Positions 1-8,118 of a stretch of DNA of 64,000 nucleotides are shown here, one piece after another. Under the pieces are notes generated by a model. That model searched no databases. It was not told the origin of the DNA and saw nothing but the letters and a program-made list of their open reading frames with translations. The DNA is from Aristolochia californica (Eukaryota > Streptophyta > Magnoliopsida > Piperales > Aristolochiaceae): assembly GCA_029961685.1 (NCBI GenBank), contig JARWKL010000009.1, positions 16,549,237 through 16,613,236 on the forward strand. Direction: 5' to 3'. The first letter of the stretch is position 1. Each line of letters starts with the position of its first letter. The translations under genes and the position numbers were made by a program.

Positions 1-74
1 ACTAGTTCAGCAACCCCAATAGGTTGGAATTTGATAAGAAAGAGATTTTTCTACACATGCTTTAAAAAATGGAT

Positions 75-120
75 ATGCATGGCTCGAAACATGTTAAAGT
101 TGCAAATGACCCATGGATCC
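75..120. other. Cluster of four 6-bp palindromes
   Basis: ATGCAT (75-80), ACATGT (89-94), CCATGG (111-116) and GGATCC (115-120) lie within 46 bp in nearly every copy. GGATCC is lost in M10 (6207) and M12 (7561), CCATGG in M59, M71, M73, M93 and M95. These sites make a natural one-cut-per-monomer ladder and a quick way to tell subfamilies apart. No binding protein can be named. Confidence 0.7.
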
Positions 121-238
121 AAACCTTTCAAAAAGAATAAAAAACTTCTCATTAAATTCTCAAGTGAACGTGCGGTGGGATATTTAACCGAGTCAAACAA
201 GCCATTATTTTGCCCATTAACAAAAAGCTGACCCAGCG

Positions 239-252
239 ATCATTGATCATTG
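239..252. repeat. Doubled 7-bp ATCATTG with central TGATCA
   Basis: ATCATTG occurs twice in direct contact, creating a TGATCA palindrome (244-249). It is present in almost all copies. The exceptions are M54 (second T to A, giving GATCAATGATC, about 36094), M55 (ATTGCTGATTG, about 36775), and M74 and M79 (GATCAATATAAAC, about 49622 and 53005). Confidence 0.7.
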
Positions 253-332
253 TAAACTGATTTATCATGCGTAACGGGCCACATTTTTTTAAGGAATGAC
301 TTTTGGGTTGGGATTCAACACTCAGTTTAAAA

Positions 333-354
333 TTCCCTCGCCTCCCCTTTTCCC
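333..354. other. C-rich (minus-strand G-rich) tract
   Basis: This is a 22-nt stretch of pyrimidines with a single G, in an otherwise AT-rich monomer. On the minus strand the G runs are 3, 4, 2 and 3 long, separated by 4, 1 and 3 bases. That could support a two-tetrad G-quadruplex, or an i-motif on the plus strand. It varies in M7, M19, M29 and M34 (one T fewer), in M49, and in M75/M80 (CTTTACCGGACG). The early B copies have TTTTCCAGACG just after it. Folding is a possibility only. Confidence 0.4.
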
Positions 355-372
355 GACGATTGCAAAACCTGA

Positions 373-380
373 TATATAAA
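373..380 (+). promoter_or_regulatory. TATATAAA motif, possible TATA-like element
   Basis: A perfect eukaryotic TATA-box-like octamer occurs once per monomer at the same place (1050-1057 in M2, and so on). I saw no change in it in the copies I checked. Satellite transcription is documented in many eukaryotes, but an AT-rich repeat can contain such an octamer by chance. No recognisable initiator or transcript follows. Treat it as a candidate only. Confidence 0.2.
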
Positions 381-383
381 GAC

Positions 384-397
384 TAAAACGAGTTTTA
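384..397. other. AT-rich dyad TAAAAC/GTTTTA
   Basis: TAAAAC and GTTTTA are perfect inverted 6-mers around a 2-nt centre (GA). They lie four bases after the TATATAAA motif. The class-B-linked AAAAGGAGTTTT variant in M67, M69, M71, M91 and M93 breaks one pair. Confidence 0.5.
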
Positions 398-444
398 AAT
401 CCCTAAAAATTACACAAACTTTTTGGAAATATCTCTCTCCATAT

Positions 445-458
445 TTGTGCATTGTGCA
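445..458. repeat. Doubled 7-bp TTGTGCA
   Basis: TTGTGCA occurs twice in direct contact. In M70, M72, M92 and M94 only one copy remains, which accounts exactly for their 670-bp length. M51, M56 and M59 have GTGAATTT in the second copy, and M22, M25, M37 and M40 have TTTCTGCA in the first. This is a replication-slippage-prone site and a useful lineage marker. Confidence 0.85.
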
Positions 459-492
459 TTTCCATTTTAGATGTGTACATTTTTCTTAAATC

Positions 493-506
493 AAAACTTG
501 AGTTTT
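493..506. other. AT-rich dyad AAAACT/AGTTTT
   Basis: AAAACT and AGTTTT are perfect inverted 6-mers around TG. In copies that precede a B monomer the centre is TT (ACTTTAG) and the stems are kept. The stems are broken in M22, M37 and M43 (AAAAGTTGAG), in M47 (AACTTTTGTTTTC) and in the early B copies (AAAATTTGAG). The dyad centre lies about 109 bp from that of the TAAAAC/GTTTTA dyad. Confidence 0.5.
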
Positions 507-557
507 CACTTTTTCCTTCATCTCGTAGACAAAAAACAGAATAGATGACAACGAAAT

Positions 558-622
558 GAAAATTTTAGACTCTGTGTATGGAGAAAATTTAAAGCAATAA
601 CAAACGTAAGTAAAGAAAATTT
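558..622. other. Three phased GAAAATTT A-tracts
   Basis: GAAAATTT occurs at 558-565, 583-590 and 615-622, at spacings of 25 and 32 bp. A4T3 tracts bend DNA when in helical phase. 32 bp is close to three turns and 25 bp is not a whole number of turns, so net curvature is uncertain. Class-B-linked tails change the first tract to AAAAGTTTAG in several copies (M4, M5, M16, M17, M25, M27, M32), and M53, M58, M61 and related copies have GGAGGAAATTT at the second. Confidence 0.4.
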
Positions 623-670
623 ATTCACACACCACAAATGAAGAAAGGAGTTTTCTCATCCAAGTTTGGG

Positions 671-709
671 AAATTCCACTAGTTCAGCAACCCCAATAGG
701 TTGGAATTT
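671..709. other. Conserved dyad at the monomer junction
   Basis: AAATTCC (671-677) is complementary to GGAATTT (703-709). Between them CAACC (688-692) is complementary to GGTTG (699-703). The two potential stems stack on the right side, leaving the ACTAGTTCAG segment as a left-hand bulge. The arrangement recurs at almost every monomer junction. M43 (GTAACCCC), M55 (GGTTGGCATTTG) and M59 (AGTTTGGAA) carry changes in or beside the stems. Whether it forms a cruciform or hairpin is not shown by sequence. Confidence 0.55.
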
Positions 710-2707
710 GATAAGAAAGAGATTTTTCCACACATGCTTTAAAAAATGGATATGCATGGCTCGAAACATGTTAAAGTTGCAAATGACCCATGGATCCAAA
801 CCTTTCAAAAAGAATAAAAAACTTCTCATTAAATTCTCAAGTGAACGTGCGGTGGGATATTTAACCGAGTCAAACAAGCCATTATTTTGCCCATTAACAA
901 AAAGCTGACCTAGCGATCATTGATCATTGTAAACTGATTTATCATGCGTAACGGGCCACATTTTTTTAAGGAATGACTTTTGGGTTGGGATTCTACACTC
1001 AGTTTAAAATTCCCTCGCCTCCCCTTTTCCCGACGATTGCAAAACCTGATATATAAAGACTAAAACGAGTTTTAAATCCCTAAAAATTACACAAACTTTT
1101 TGGAAATATCTCTCTCCATACTTGTGCATTGTGCATTTCCATTTTAGATGTGTACATTTTTCTTAAATCAAAACTTGAGTTTTCACTTTTCCTTCATCTC
1201 GTAGACAAAAAACGGAATAGATGACAACGAAATGAAAATTTTAGACTCTGTGTATGGAGAAAATTTAAAGCAATAACAAACGTAAGTAAAGAAAATTTAT
1301 TCACACACCACAAATGAAGAAAAGAGTTTTCTCATCCAAGTTTGGGAAATTCCACTAGTTCAGCAACCCCAATAGGTTGGAATTTGATAAGAAAGAGATT
1401 TTTCTACACATGCTTTAAAAAATGGATATGCATGGCTCGAAACATGTTAAAGTTGCAAATGACCCATGGATCCAAACCTTTCAAAAAGAATAAAAAACTT
1501 CTCATTAAATTCTCAAGTGAACGTGCGGTGGGATATTTAACCGAGTCAAACAAGCCATTATTTTGCCCATTAACAAAAAGCTGACCTAGCGATCATTGAT
1601 CATTGTAAACTGATTTATCATGCGTAACGGGCCACATTTTTTTAAGGAATGACTTTTGGGTTGGGATTCAACACTCAGTTTAAAATTCCCTCGCCTCCCC
1701 TTTTCCCGACGATTGCAAAACCTGATATATAAAGACTAAAACGAGTTTTAAATCCCTAAAAATTACACAAACTTTTTGGAAATATCTCTCTCCATATTTG
1801 TGCATTGTGCATTTCCATTTTAGATGTGTACATTTTTCTTAAATCAAAACTTGAGTTTTCACTTTTTCCTTCATCTCGTAGACAAAAAACAGAATAGATG
1901 ACAACGAAATGAAAATTTTAGACTCTGTGTATGGAGAAAATTTAAAGCAATAACAAACGTAAGTAAAGAAAATTTATTCACACACCACAAATGAAGAAAA
2001 GAGTTTTCTCATCCAAGTTTGGGAAATTCCACTAGTTCAGCAACCCCAATAGGTTGGAATTTGATAAGAAAGAGATTTTTCTACACATGCTTTAAAAAAT
2101 GGATATGCATGGCTCGAAACATGTTAAAGTTGCAAATGACCCATGGATCCAAACCTTTCAAAAAGAATAAAAAACTTCTCATTAAATTCTCAAGTGAACG
2201 TGCGGTGGGATATTTAACCGAGTCAAACAAGCCATTATTTTGCCCATTAACAAAAAGCTGACCTAGCGATCATTGATCATTGTAAACTGATTTATCATGC
2301 GTAACGGGCCACATTTTTTTAAGGAATGACTTTTGGGTTGGGATTCAACACTCAGTTTAAAATTCCCTCGCCTCCCCTTTTCCCGACGATTGCAAAACCT
2401 GATATATAAAGACTAAAACGAGTTTTAAATCCCTAAAAATTACACAAACTTTTTGGAAATATCTCTCTCCATATTTGTGCATTGTGCATTTCCATTTTAG
2501 ATGTGTACATTTTTCTTAAATCAAAACTTTAGTTTTCACTTTTTCCTTCATCTCGTAGACAAAAAACAGAATAGATGACAACGAAATGAAAAGTTTAGAC
2601 TCTGTGTATGGAGAAAATTTAAAGCAATAACAAACGTAAGTAATGAAAATTTATTCACACACCACAAATGAAGAAAAAAATTTCCTCATCCAAGTTTGGG
2701 AAATTCC

Positions 2708-3383
2708 ACTAGGTCAGCAACCCCAATAGGTTGGAATTTGATAAGAAAGGGATTTTTCTGCACATGCTTTAAAAAATGGATATGCATGCTCGAAACATGT
2801 TAAAGTTGCAAATGACCCATGGATCCAAACCTTTCAAAAAGAATAAAAAACTTCTCATTAAATTCTCAAGTGAACGTGCGGTGGGATATTTAACCGAGTC
2901 AAACAAGCCATTATTTTGCCCATTAACGAAAAGCTGACCTAGCGATCATTGATCATTGTACACTGATTTATCATGCGTGATGGGCCACATTTTTTTAAGG
3001 AATGACTTTTGGGTTGGGATTCAACACTCAGTTTAAAATTCCCTCGCCTCCCCTTTTCCAGACGATTGCAAAACCTGATATATAAAGACTAAAACGAGTT
3101 TTAAATCCCTAAAAATTACACAAACTTTTTGGAAATATCTCTCTCCATATTTGTGCATTGTGCATTTCCATTTTAGATGTGTACATTTTTCTTAAATCAA
3201 AATTTGAGTTTTCACTTTTTCCTTCATCTCGTAGACAAAAAACAGAATAGATGACAACGAAATGAAAAGTTTAGACTCTGTGTATGGAGAAAATTTAAAG
3301 CAATAACAAACGTAAGTAATGAAAATTTATTCACACACCACAAATGAAGAAAAAAATTTCCTCATCCAAGTTTGGGAAATTCC
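2708..3383 (+). repeat. Reference class B monomer (M5)
   Basis: This is the first of 23 class B copies. Class B reads AAAGGGATTT instead of AAAGAGATTT, TTTCTGCACATG instead of TTTCTACACATG, and GCATGCTCG with one G missing, giving 676 bp. It is preceded by a tail with TAATGAAAATT and TTCCTCATCC. The earliest B copies (M5, M6, M17, M18, M28, M33) form a subgroup with ACTAGG at the start, GTACACTG, GCGTGATGGG and TTTTCCAGACG. Later B copies (M26, M41, M53 onward) keep ACTAGT and lack most of these changes. Class B features begin in the 3' part of the preceding copy, so the biological unit boundary need not coincide with the ACTAGT phase used here. The G deletion breaks the open frame that runs through class A copies. 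Confidence 0.93.
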
Positions 3384-6300
3384 ACTAGGTCAGCAACCCC
3401 AATAGGTTGGAATTTGATAAGAAAGGGATTTTTCTGCACATGCTTTAAAAAATGGATATGCATGCTCGAAACATGTTAAAGTTGCAAATGACCCATGGAT
3501 CCAAACCTTTCAAAAAGAATAAAAAACTTCTCATTAAATTCTCAAGTGAACGTGCGGTGGGATATTTAACCGAGTCAAACAAGCCATTATTTTGCCCATT
3601 AACGAAAAGCTGACCTAGCGATCATTGATCATTGTACACTGATTTATCATGCGTGATGGGCCACATTTTTTTAAGGAATGACTTTTGGGTTGGGATTCAA
3701 CACTCAGTTTAAAATTCCCTCGCCTCCCCTTTTCCAGACGATTGCAAAACCTGATATATAAAGACTAAAACGAGTTTTAAATCCCTAAAAATTACACAAA
3801 CTTTTTGGAAATATCTCTCTCCATATTTGTGCATTGTGCATTTCCATTTTAGATGTGTACATTTTTCTTAAATCAAAATTTGAGTTTTCACTTTTTCCTT
3901 CATATCGTAGACAAAAAACAGAATAGATGACAACGAAATGAAAATTTTAGACTCTGTGTATGGAGAAAATTTAAAGCAATAACAAACGTAAGTAAAGAAA
4001 ATTTATTCACACACCAAAAATGAAGAAAAAAGTTTTCTCATCCAAGTTTGGGAAATTCCACTAGTTCAGCAACCCCAATAGGTTGGAATTTGATAAGAAA
4101 GAGATTTTTCTACACATGCTTTAAAAAATGGATATGCATGGCTCGAAACATGTTAAAGTTGCAAATGACCCATGGATCCAAACCTTTCAAAAAGAATAAA
4201 AAACTTCTCATTAAATTCTCAAGTGAACGTGCGGTGGGATATTTAACCGAGTCAAACAAGCCATTATTTTGCCCATTAACAAAAAGCTGACCTAGCGATC
4301 ATTGATCATTGTAAACTGATTTATCATGCGTAACGGGCCACATTTTTTTAAGGAATGACTTTTGGGTTGGGATTCAACACTCAGTTTAAAATTCCCTCGC
4401 CTCCCCTTTCCCGACGATTGCAAAACCTGATATATAAAGACTAAAACGAGTTTTAAATCCCTAAAAATTACACAAACTTTTTGGAAATATCTCTCTCCAT
4501 ACTTGTGCATTGTGCATTTCCATTTTAGATGTGTACATTTTTCTTAAATCAAAACTTGAGTTTTCACTTTTCCTTCATCTCGTAGACAAAAAACGGAATA
4601 GATGACAACGAAATGAAAATTTTAGACTCTATGTATGGAGAAAATTTAAAGCAATAACAAACGTAAGTAAAGAAAATTTATTCACACACCACAAATGAAG
4701 AAAAGAGTTTTCTCATCCAAGTTTGGGAAATTCCACTAGTTCAGCAACCCCAATAGGTTGGAATTTGATAAGAAAGAGATTTTTCTACACATGCTTTAAA
4801 AAATGGATATGCATGGCTCGAAACATGTTAAAGTTGCAAATGACCCATGGATCCAAACCTTTCAAAAAGAATAAAAAACTTCTCATTAAATTCTCAAGTG
4901 AACGTGCGGTGGGATATTTAACCGAGTCAAACAAGCCATTATTTTGCCCATTAACAAAAAGCTGACCTAGCGATCATTGATCATTGTAAACTGATTTATC
5001 ATGCGTAACGGGCCACATTTTTTTAAGGAATGACTTTTGGGTTGGGATTCAACACTCAGTTTAAAATTCCCTCGCCTCCCCTTTTCCCGACGATTGTAAA
5101 ACCTGATATATAAAGACTAAAACGAGTTTTAAATCCCTAAAAATTACACAAACTTTTTGGAAATATCTCTCTCCATACTTGTGCATTGTGCATTTCCATT
5201 TTAGATGTGTACATTTTTCTTAAATCAAAACTTGAGTTTTCACTTTTCCTTCATCTCGTAGACAAAAAACGGAATAGATGACAACGAAATGAAAATTTTA
5301 GACTCTGTGTATGGAGAAAATTTAAAGCAATAACAAACGTAAGTAAAGAAAATTTATTCACACACCACAAATGAAGAAAAGAGTTTTCTCATCCAAGTTT
5401 GGGAAATTCCACTAGTTCAGCAACCCCAATAGGTTGGAATTTGATAAGAAAGAGATTTTTCTACACATGCTTTAAAAAATGGATATGCATGGCTCGAAAC
5501 ATGTTAAAGTTGCAAATGACCCATGGATCCAAACCTTTCAAAAAGAATAAAAAACTTCTCATTAAATTCTCAAGTGAACGTGCGGTGGGATATTTAACCG
5601 AGTCAAACAAGCCATTATTTTGCCCATTAACAAAAAGCTGACCTACCGATCATTGATCATTGTAAACTGATTTATCATGCGTAACGGGCCACATTTTTTT
5701 AAGGAATGACTTTTGGGTTGGGATTCAACACTCAGTTTAAAATTCCCTCGCCTCCCCTTTTCCCGACGATTGCAAAACCTGATATATAAAGACTAAAACG
5801 AGTTTTAAATCCCTAAAAATTACACAAACTTTTTGGAAATATCTCTCTCCATATTTGTGCATTGTGCATTTCCATTTTAGATGTGTACATTTTTCTTAAA
5901 TCAAAACTTGAGTTTTCACTTTTTCCTTCATCTCGTAGACAAAAAACAGAATAGATGACAACGAAATGAAAATTTTAGACTCTGTGTATGGAGAAAATTT
6001 AAAGCAATAACAAACGTAAGTAAAGAAAATTTATTCACACACCACAAATGAAGAAAAGAGTTTTCTCATCCAAGTTTGGGAAATTCCACTAGTTCAGCAA
6101 CCCCAATAGGTTGGAATTTGATAAGAAAGAGATTTTTCTACACATGCTTTAAAAAATGGATATGCATGGCTCGAAACATGTTAAAGTTGCAAATGACCCA
6201 TGGATCGAAACCTTTCAAAAAGAATAAAAAACTTCTCATTAAATTCTCAAGTGAACGTGCGGTGGGATATTTAACCGAGTCAAACAAGCCATTATTTTGC

Positions 6301-8118
6301 CCAGTAACGAAAAGCTGACCTAGCGATCATTGATCATTGTAAACTGATTTATCATGCGTAACGGGCCACATTTTTTTAAGGAATGACTTTTGGGTTGGGA
6401 TTCAACACTCAGTTTAAAATTCCCTCGCCTCCCCTTTTCCCGACGATTGCAAAACCTGATATATAAAGACTAAAACGAGTTTTAAATCCCTAAAAATTAC
6501 ACAAACTTTTTGGAAATATCTCTCTCCATATTTGTGCATTGTGCATTTCCATTTTAGATGTGTACATTTTTCTTAAATCAAAACTTTAGTTTTCACTTTT
6601 TCCTTCATCTCGTAGACAAAAAACAGAATAGATGACAACGAAATGAAAATTTTAGACTCTGTGTATGGAGAAAATTTAAAGCAATAACAAACGTAAGTAA
6701 AGAAAATTTATTCACACACCACAAATGAAGAAAAGAGTTTTCTCATCCAAGTTTGGGAAATTCCACTAGTTCAGCAACCCCAATAGGTTGGAATTTGATA
6801 AGAAAGAGATTTTTCTACACATGCTTTAAAAAATGGATATGCATGGCTCGAAACATGTTAAAGTTGCAAATGACCCATGGATCCAAACCTTTCAAAAAGA
6901 ATAAAAAACTTCTCATTAAATTCTCAAGTGAACGTGCGGTGGGATATTTAACCGAGTCAAACAAGCCATTATTTTGCCCATTAACAAAAAGCTGACCTAG
7001 CGATCATTGATCATTGTAAACTGATTTATCATGCGTAACGGGCCACATTTTTTTAAGGAATGACTTTTGGGTTGGGATTCAACACTCAGTTTAAAATTCC
7101 CTCGCCTCCCCTTTTCCCGACGATTGCAAAACCTGATATATAAAGACTAAAACGAGTTTTAAATCCCTAAAAATTACACAAACTTTTTGGAAATATCTCT
7201 CTCCATATTTGTGCATTGTGCATTTCCATTTTAGATGTGTACATTTTTCTTAAATCAAAACTTGAGTTTTCACTTTTTCCTTCATCTCGTAGACAAAAAA
7301 CAGAATAGATGACAACGAAATGAAAATTTTAGACTCTGTGTATGGAGAAAATTTAAAGCAATAACAAACGTAAGTAAAGAAAATTTATTCACACACCACA
7401 AATGAAGAAAAGAGTTTTCTCATCCAAGTTTGGGAAATTCCACTAGTTCAGCAACCCCAATAGGTTGGAATTTGATAAGAAAGAGATTTTTCTACACATG
7501 CTTTAAAAAATGGATATGCATGGCTCAAAACATGTTCAAGTTGCAAATGACCCATGGATCGAAACCTTTCAAAAAGAATAAAAAACTTCTCATTAAATTC
7601 TCAAGTGAACGTGCGGTGGGATATTTAACCGAGTCAAACAAGCCATTATTTTGCCCATTAACGAAAAGCTGACCTAGCGATCATTGATCATTGTAAACTG
7701 ATTTATCATGCGTAACGGGCCACATTTTTTTAAGGAATGACTTTTGGGTTGGGATTCAACACTCAGTTTAAAATTCCCTCGCCTCCCCTTTTCCCGACGA
7801 TTGCAAAACCTGATATATAAAGACTAAAACGAGTTTTAAATCCCTAAAAATTACACAAACTTTTTGGAAATATCTCTCTCCATATTTGTGCATTGTGCAT
7901 TTCCATTTTAGATGTGTACATTTTTCTTAAATCAAAACTTTAGTTTTCACTTTTTCCTTCATCTCGTAGACAAAAAACAGAATAGATGACAACGAAATGA
8001 AAATTTTAGACTCTGTGTATGGAGAAAATTTAAAGCAATAACAAACGTAAGTAAAGAAAATTTATTCACACACCACAAATGAAGAAAAGAGTTTTCTCAT
8101 CCAAGTTTGGGAAATTCC

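Larger units (their letters stand above)
1..677 (+). repeat. Reference class A monomer (M1)
   Basis: This copy serves as the internal coordinate system for the monomer, since window and monomer positions coincide. In order it holds: ACTAGT (1-6), a cluster of 6-bp palindromes (75-120), a doubled ATCATTG (239-252), a C-rich tract (333-354), TATATAAA (373-380), a TAAAAC/GTTTTA dyad (384-397), a doubled TTGTGCA (445-458), an AAAACT/AGTTTT dyad (493-506), and three GAAAATTT tracts (558-622). Class A hallmarks are AAAGAGATTT near position 40 and GCATGGCTCG near 78. M1 matches M13 (8119-8795), including a GACCCAGCG variant near 233 where most copies read GACCTAGCG. It carries no gene. Confidence 0.95.
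1..5640 (+). repeat. Long duplication, copy 1 (12-monomer offset)
   Basis: This segment pairs with 8119-13758 at a constant offset of 8118 bp. Shared diagnostic variants are: GACCCAGCG (233 and 8350), TTTTTCCACAC in M2 and M14, TCTACACTC (about 992 and 9110), the double B copies, CATATCGTAG in M6 and M18, ACCAAAAATG (about 4013 and 12131), GACTCTATG (about 4626 and 12745) and GATTGTAAAACC (about 5093 and 13211). The match starts to break in M9 against M21, where GACCTACCG in M9 faces GACCTAGCG, GTAAACTG faces GTACACTG and CACTCAG faces CACTCAC. I found no difference at any position I compared before that point, but I did not align every base. Confidence 0.85.
1..8118 (+). repeat. Satellite block M1-M12 (A A A A B B A A A A A A)
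   Basis: Twelve monomers, with two consecutive B copies at 2708-4059. M2 (678-1353) has a private TTTTTCCACAC and ATTCTACACTC. M7 (4060-4734) is 675 bp because it lost one T in the C-rich tract and another T in the TTTTCC run. M8 (4735-5410) has GATTGTAAAACC. All of these are reproduced 8118 bp downstream. M10 (6088) and M12 (7442) carry GGATCG in place of GGATCC, and M12 also has CTCAAAACATGTTCAAG. These are not seen in the second block, so the shared part stops before M10. The left end of the shared segment lies outside the window. Confidence 0.9.

Noticed and set aside
401..407. CCCTAAA, the plant-type telomere unit
   Set aside because: It is a single isolated heptamer per monomer with no tandem telomeric repeat, as expected by chance in AT-rich DNA.
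280..490. Weak resemblance between the CCACATTTTTTTAAGG region and the GTACATTTTTCTTAAA region as an internal subrepeat
   Set aside because: Similarity is limited to T-rich runs and does not extend, so an older, shorter ancestral unit is not supported by eye.
1..677. Tandem RNA-gene cluster (5S rRNA, snRNA or tRNA unit)
   Set aside because: I found no recognisable 5S core, tRNA cloverleaf with A and B boxes, snRNA sequence or pol III T-run terminator arrangement in the monomer on either strand.
656..877. Minus-strand open frame of 73 codons in M1/M2, repeated in M13/M14
   Set aside because: It is antisense to the same repeat, opened by chance variants in two copies that are duplicates of each other, with no independent support.
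666..908. 80-codon open frame repeated in every class A monomer
   Set aside because: It opens with TTG; the first in-frame ATG leaves only 50 codons. It is broken by a single-base deletion in all 23 B copies. Most variants inside it change the amino acid (for example Y to H, R to Q, F to L, L to H, H to R, M to T), so there is no sign of purifying selection. It resembles no protein I know. It stays open elsewhere because the copies are nearly identical.
4292..4510. Minus-strand open frame of 72 codons, also at 12410, 19175 and 22556
   Set aside because: It exists only where the 675-bp monomer lost a T in the C-rich tract, which shifts the frame. All four sites are copies of one duplicated monomer.
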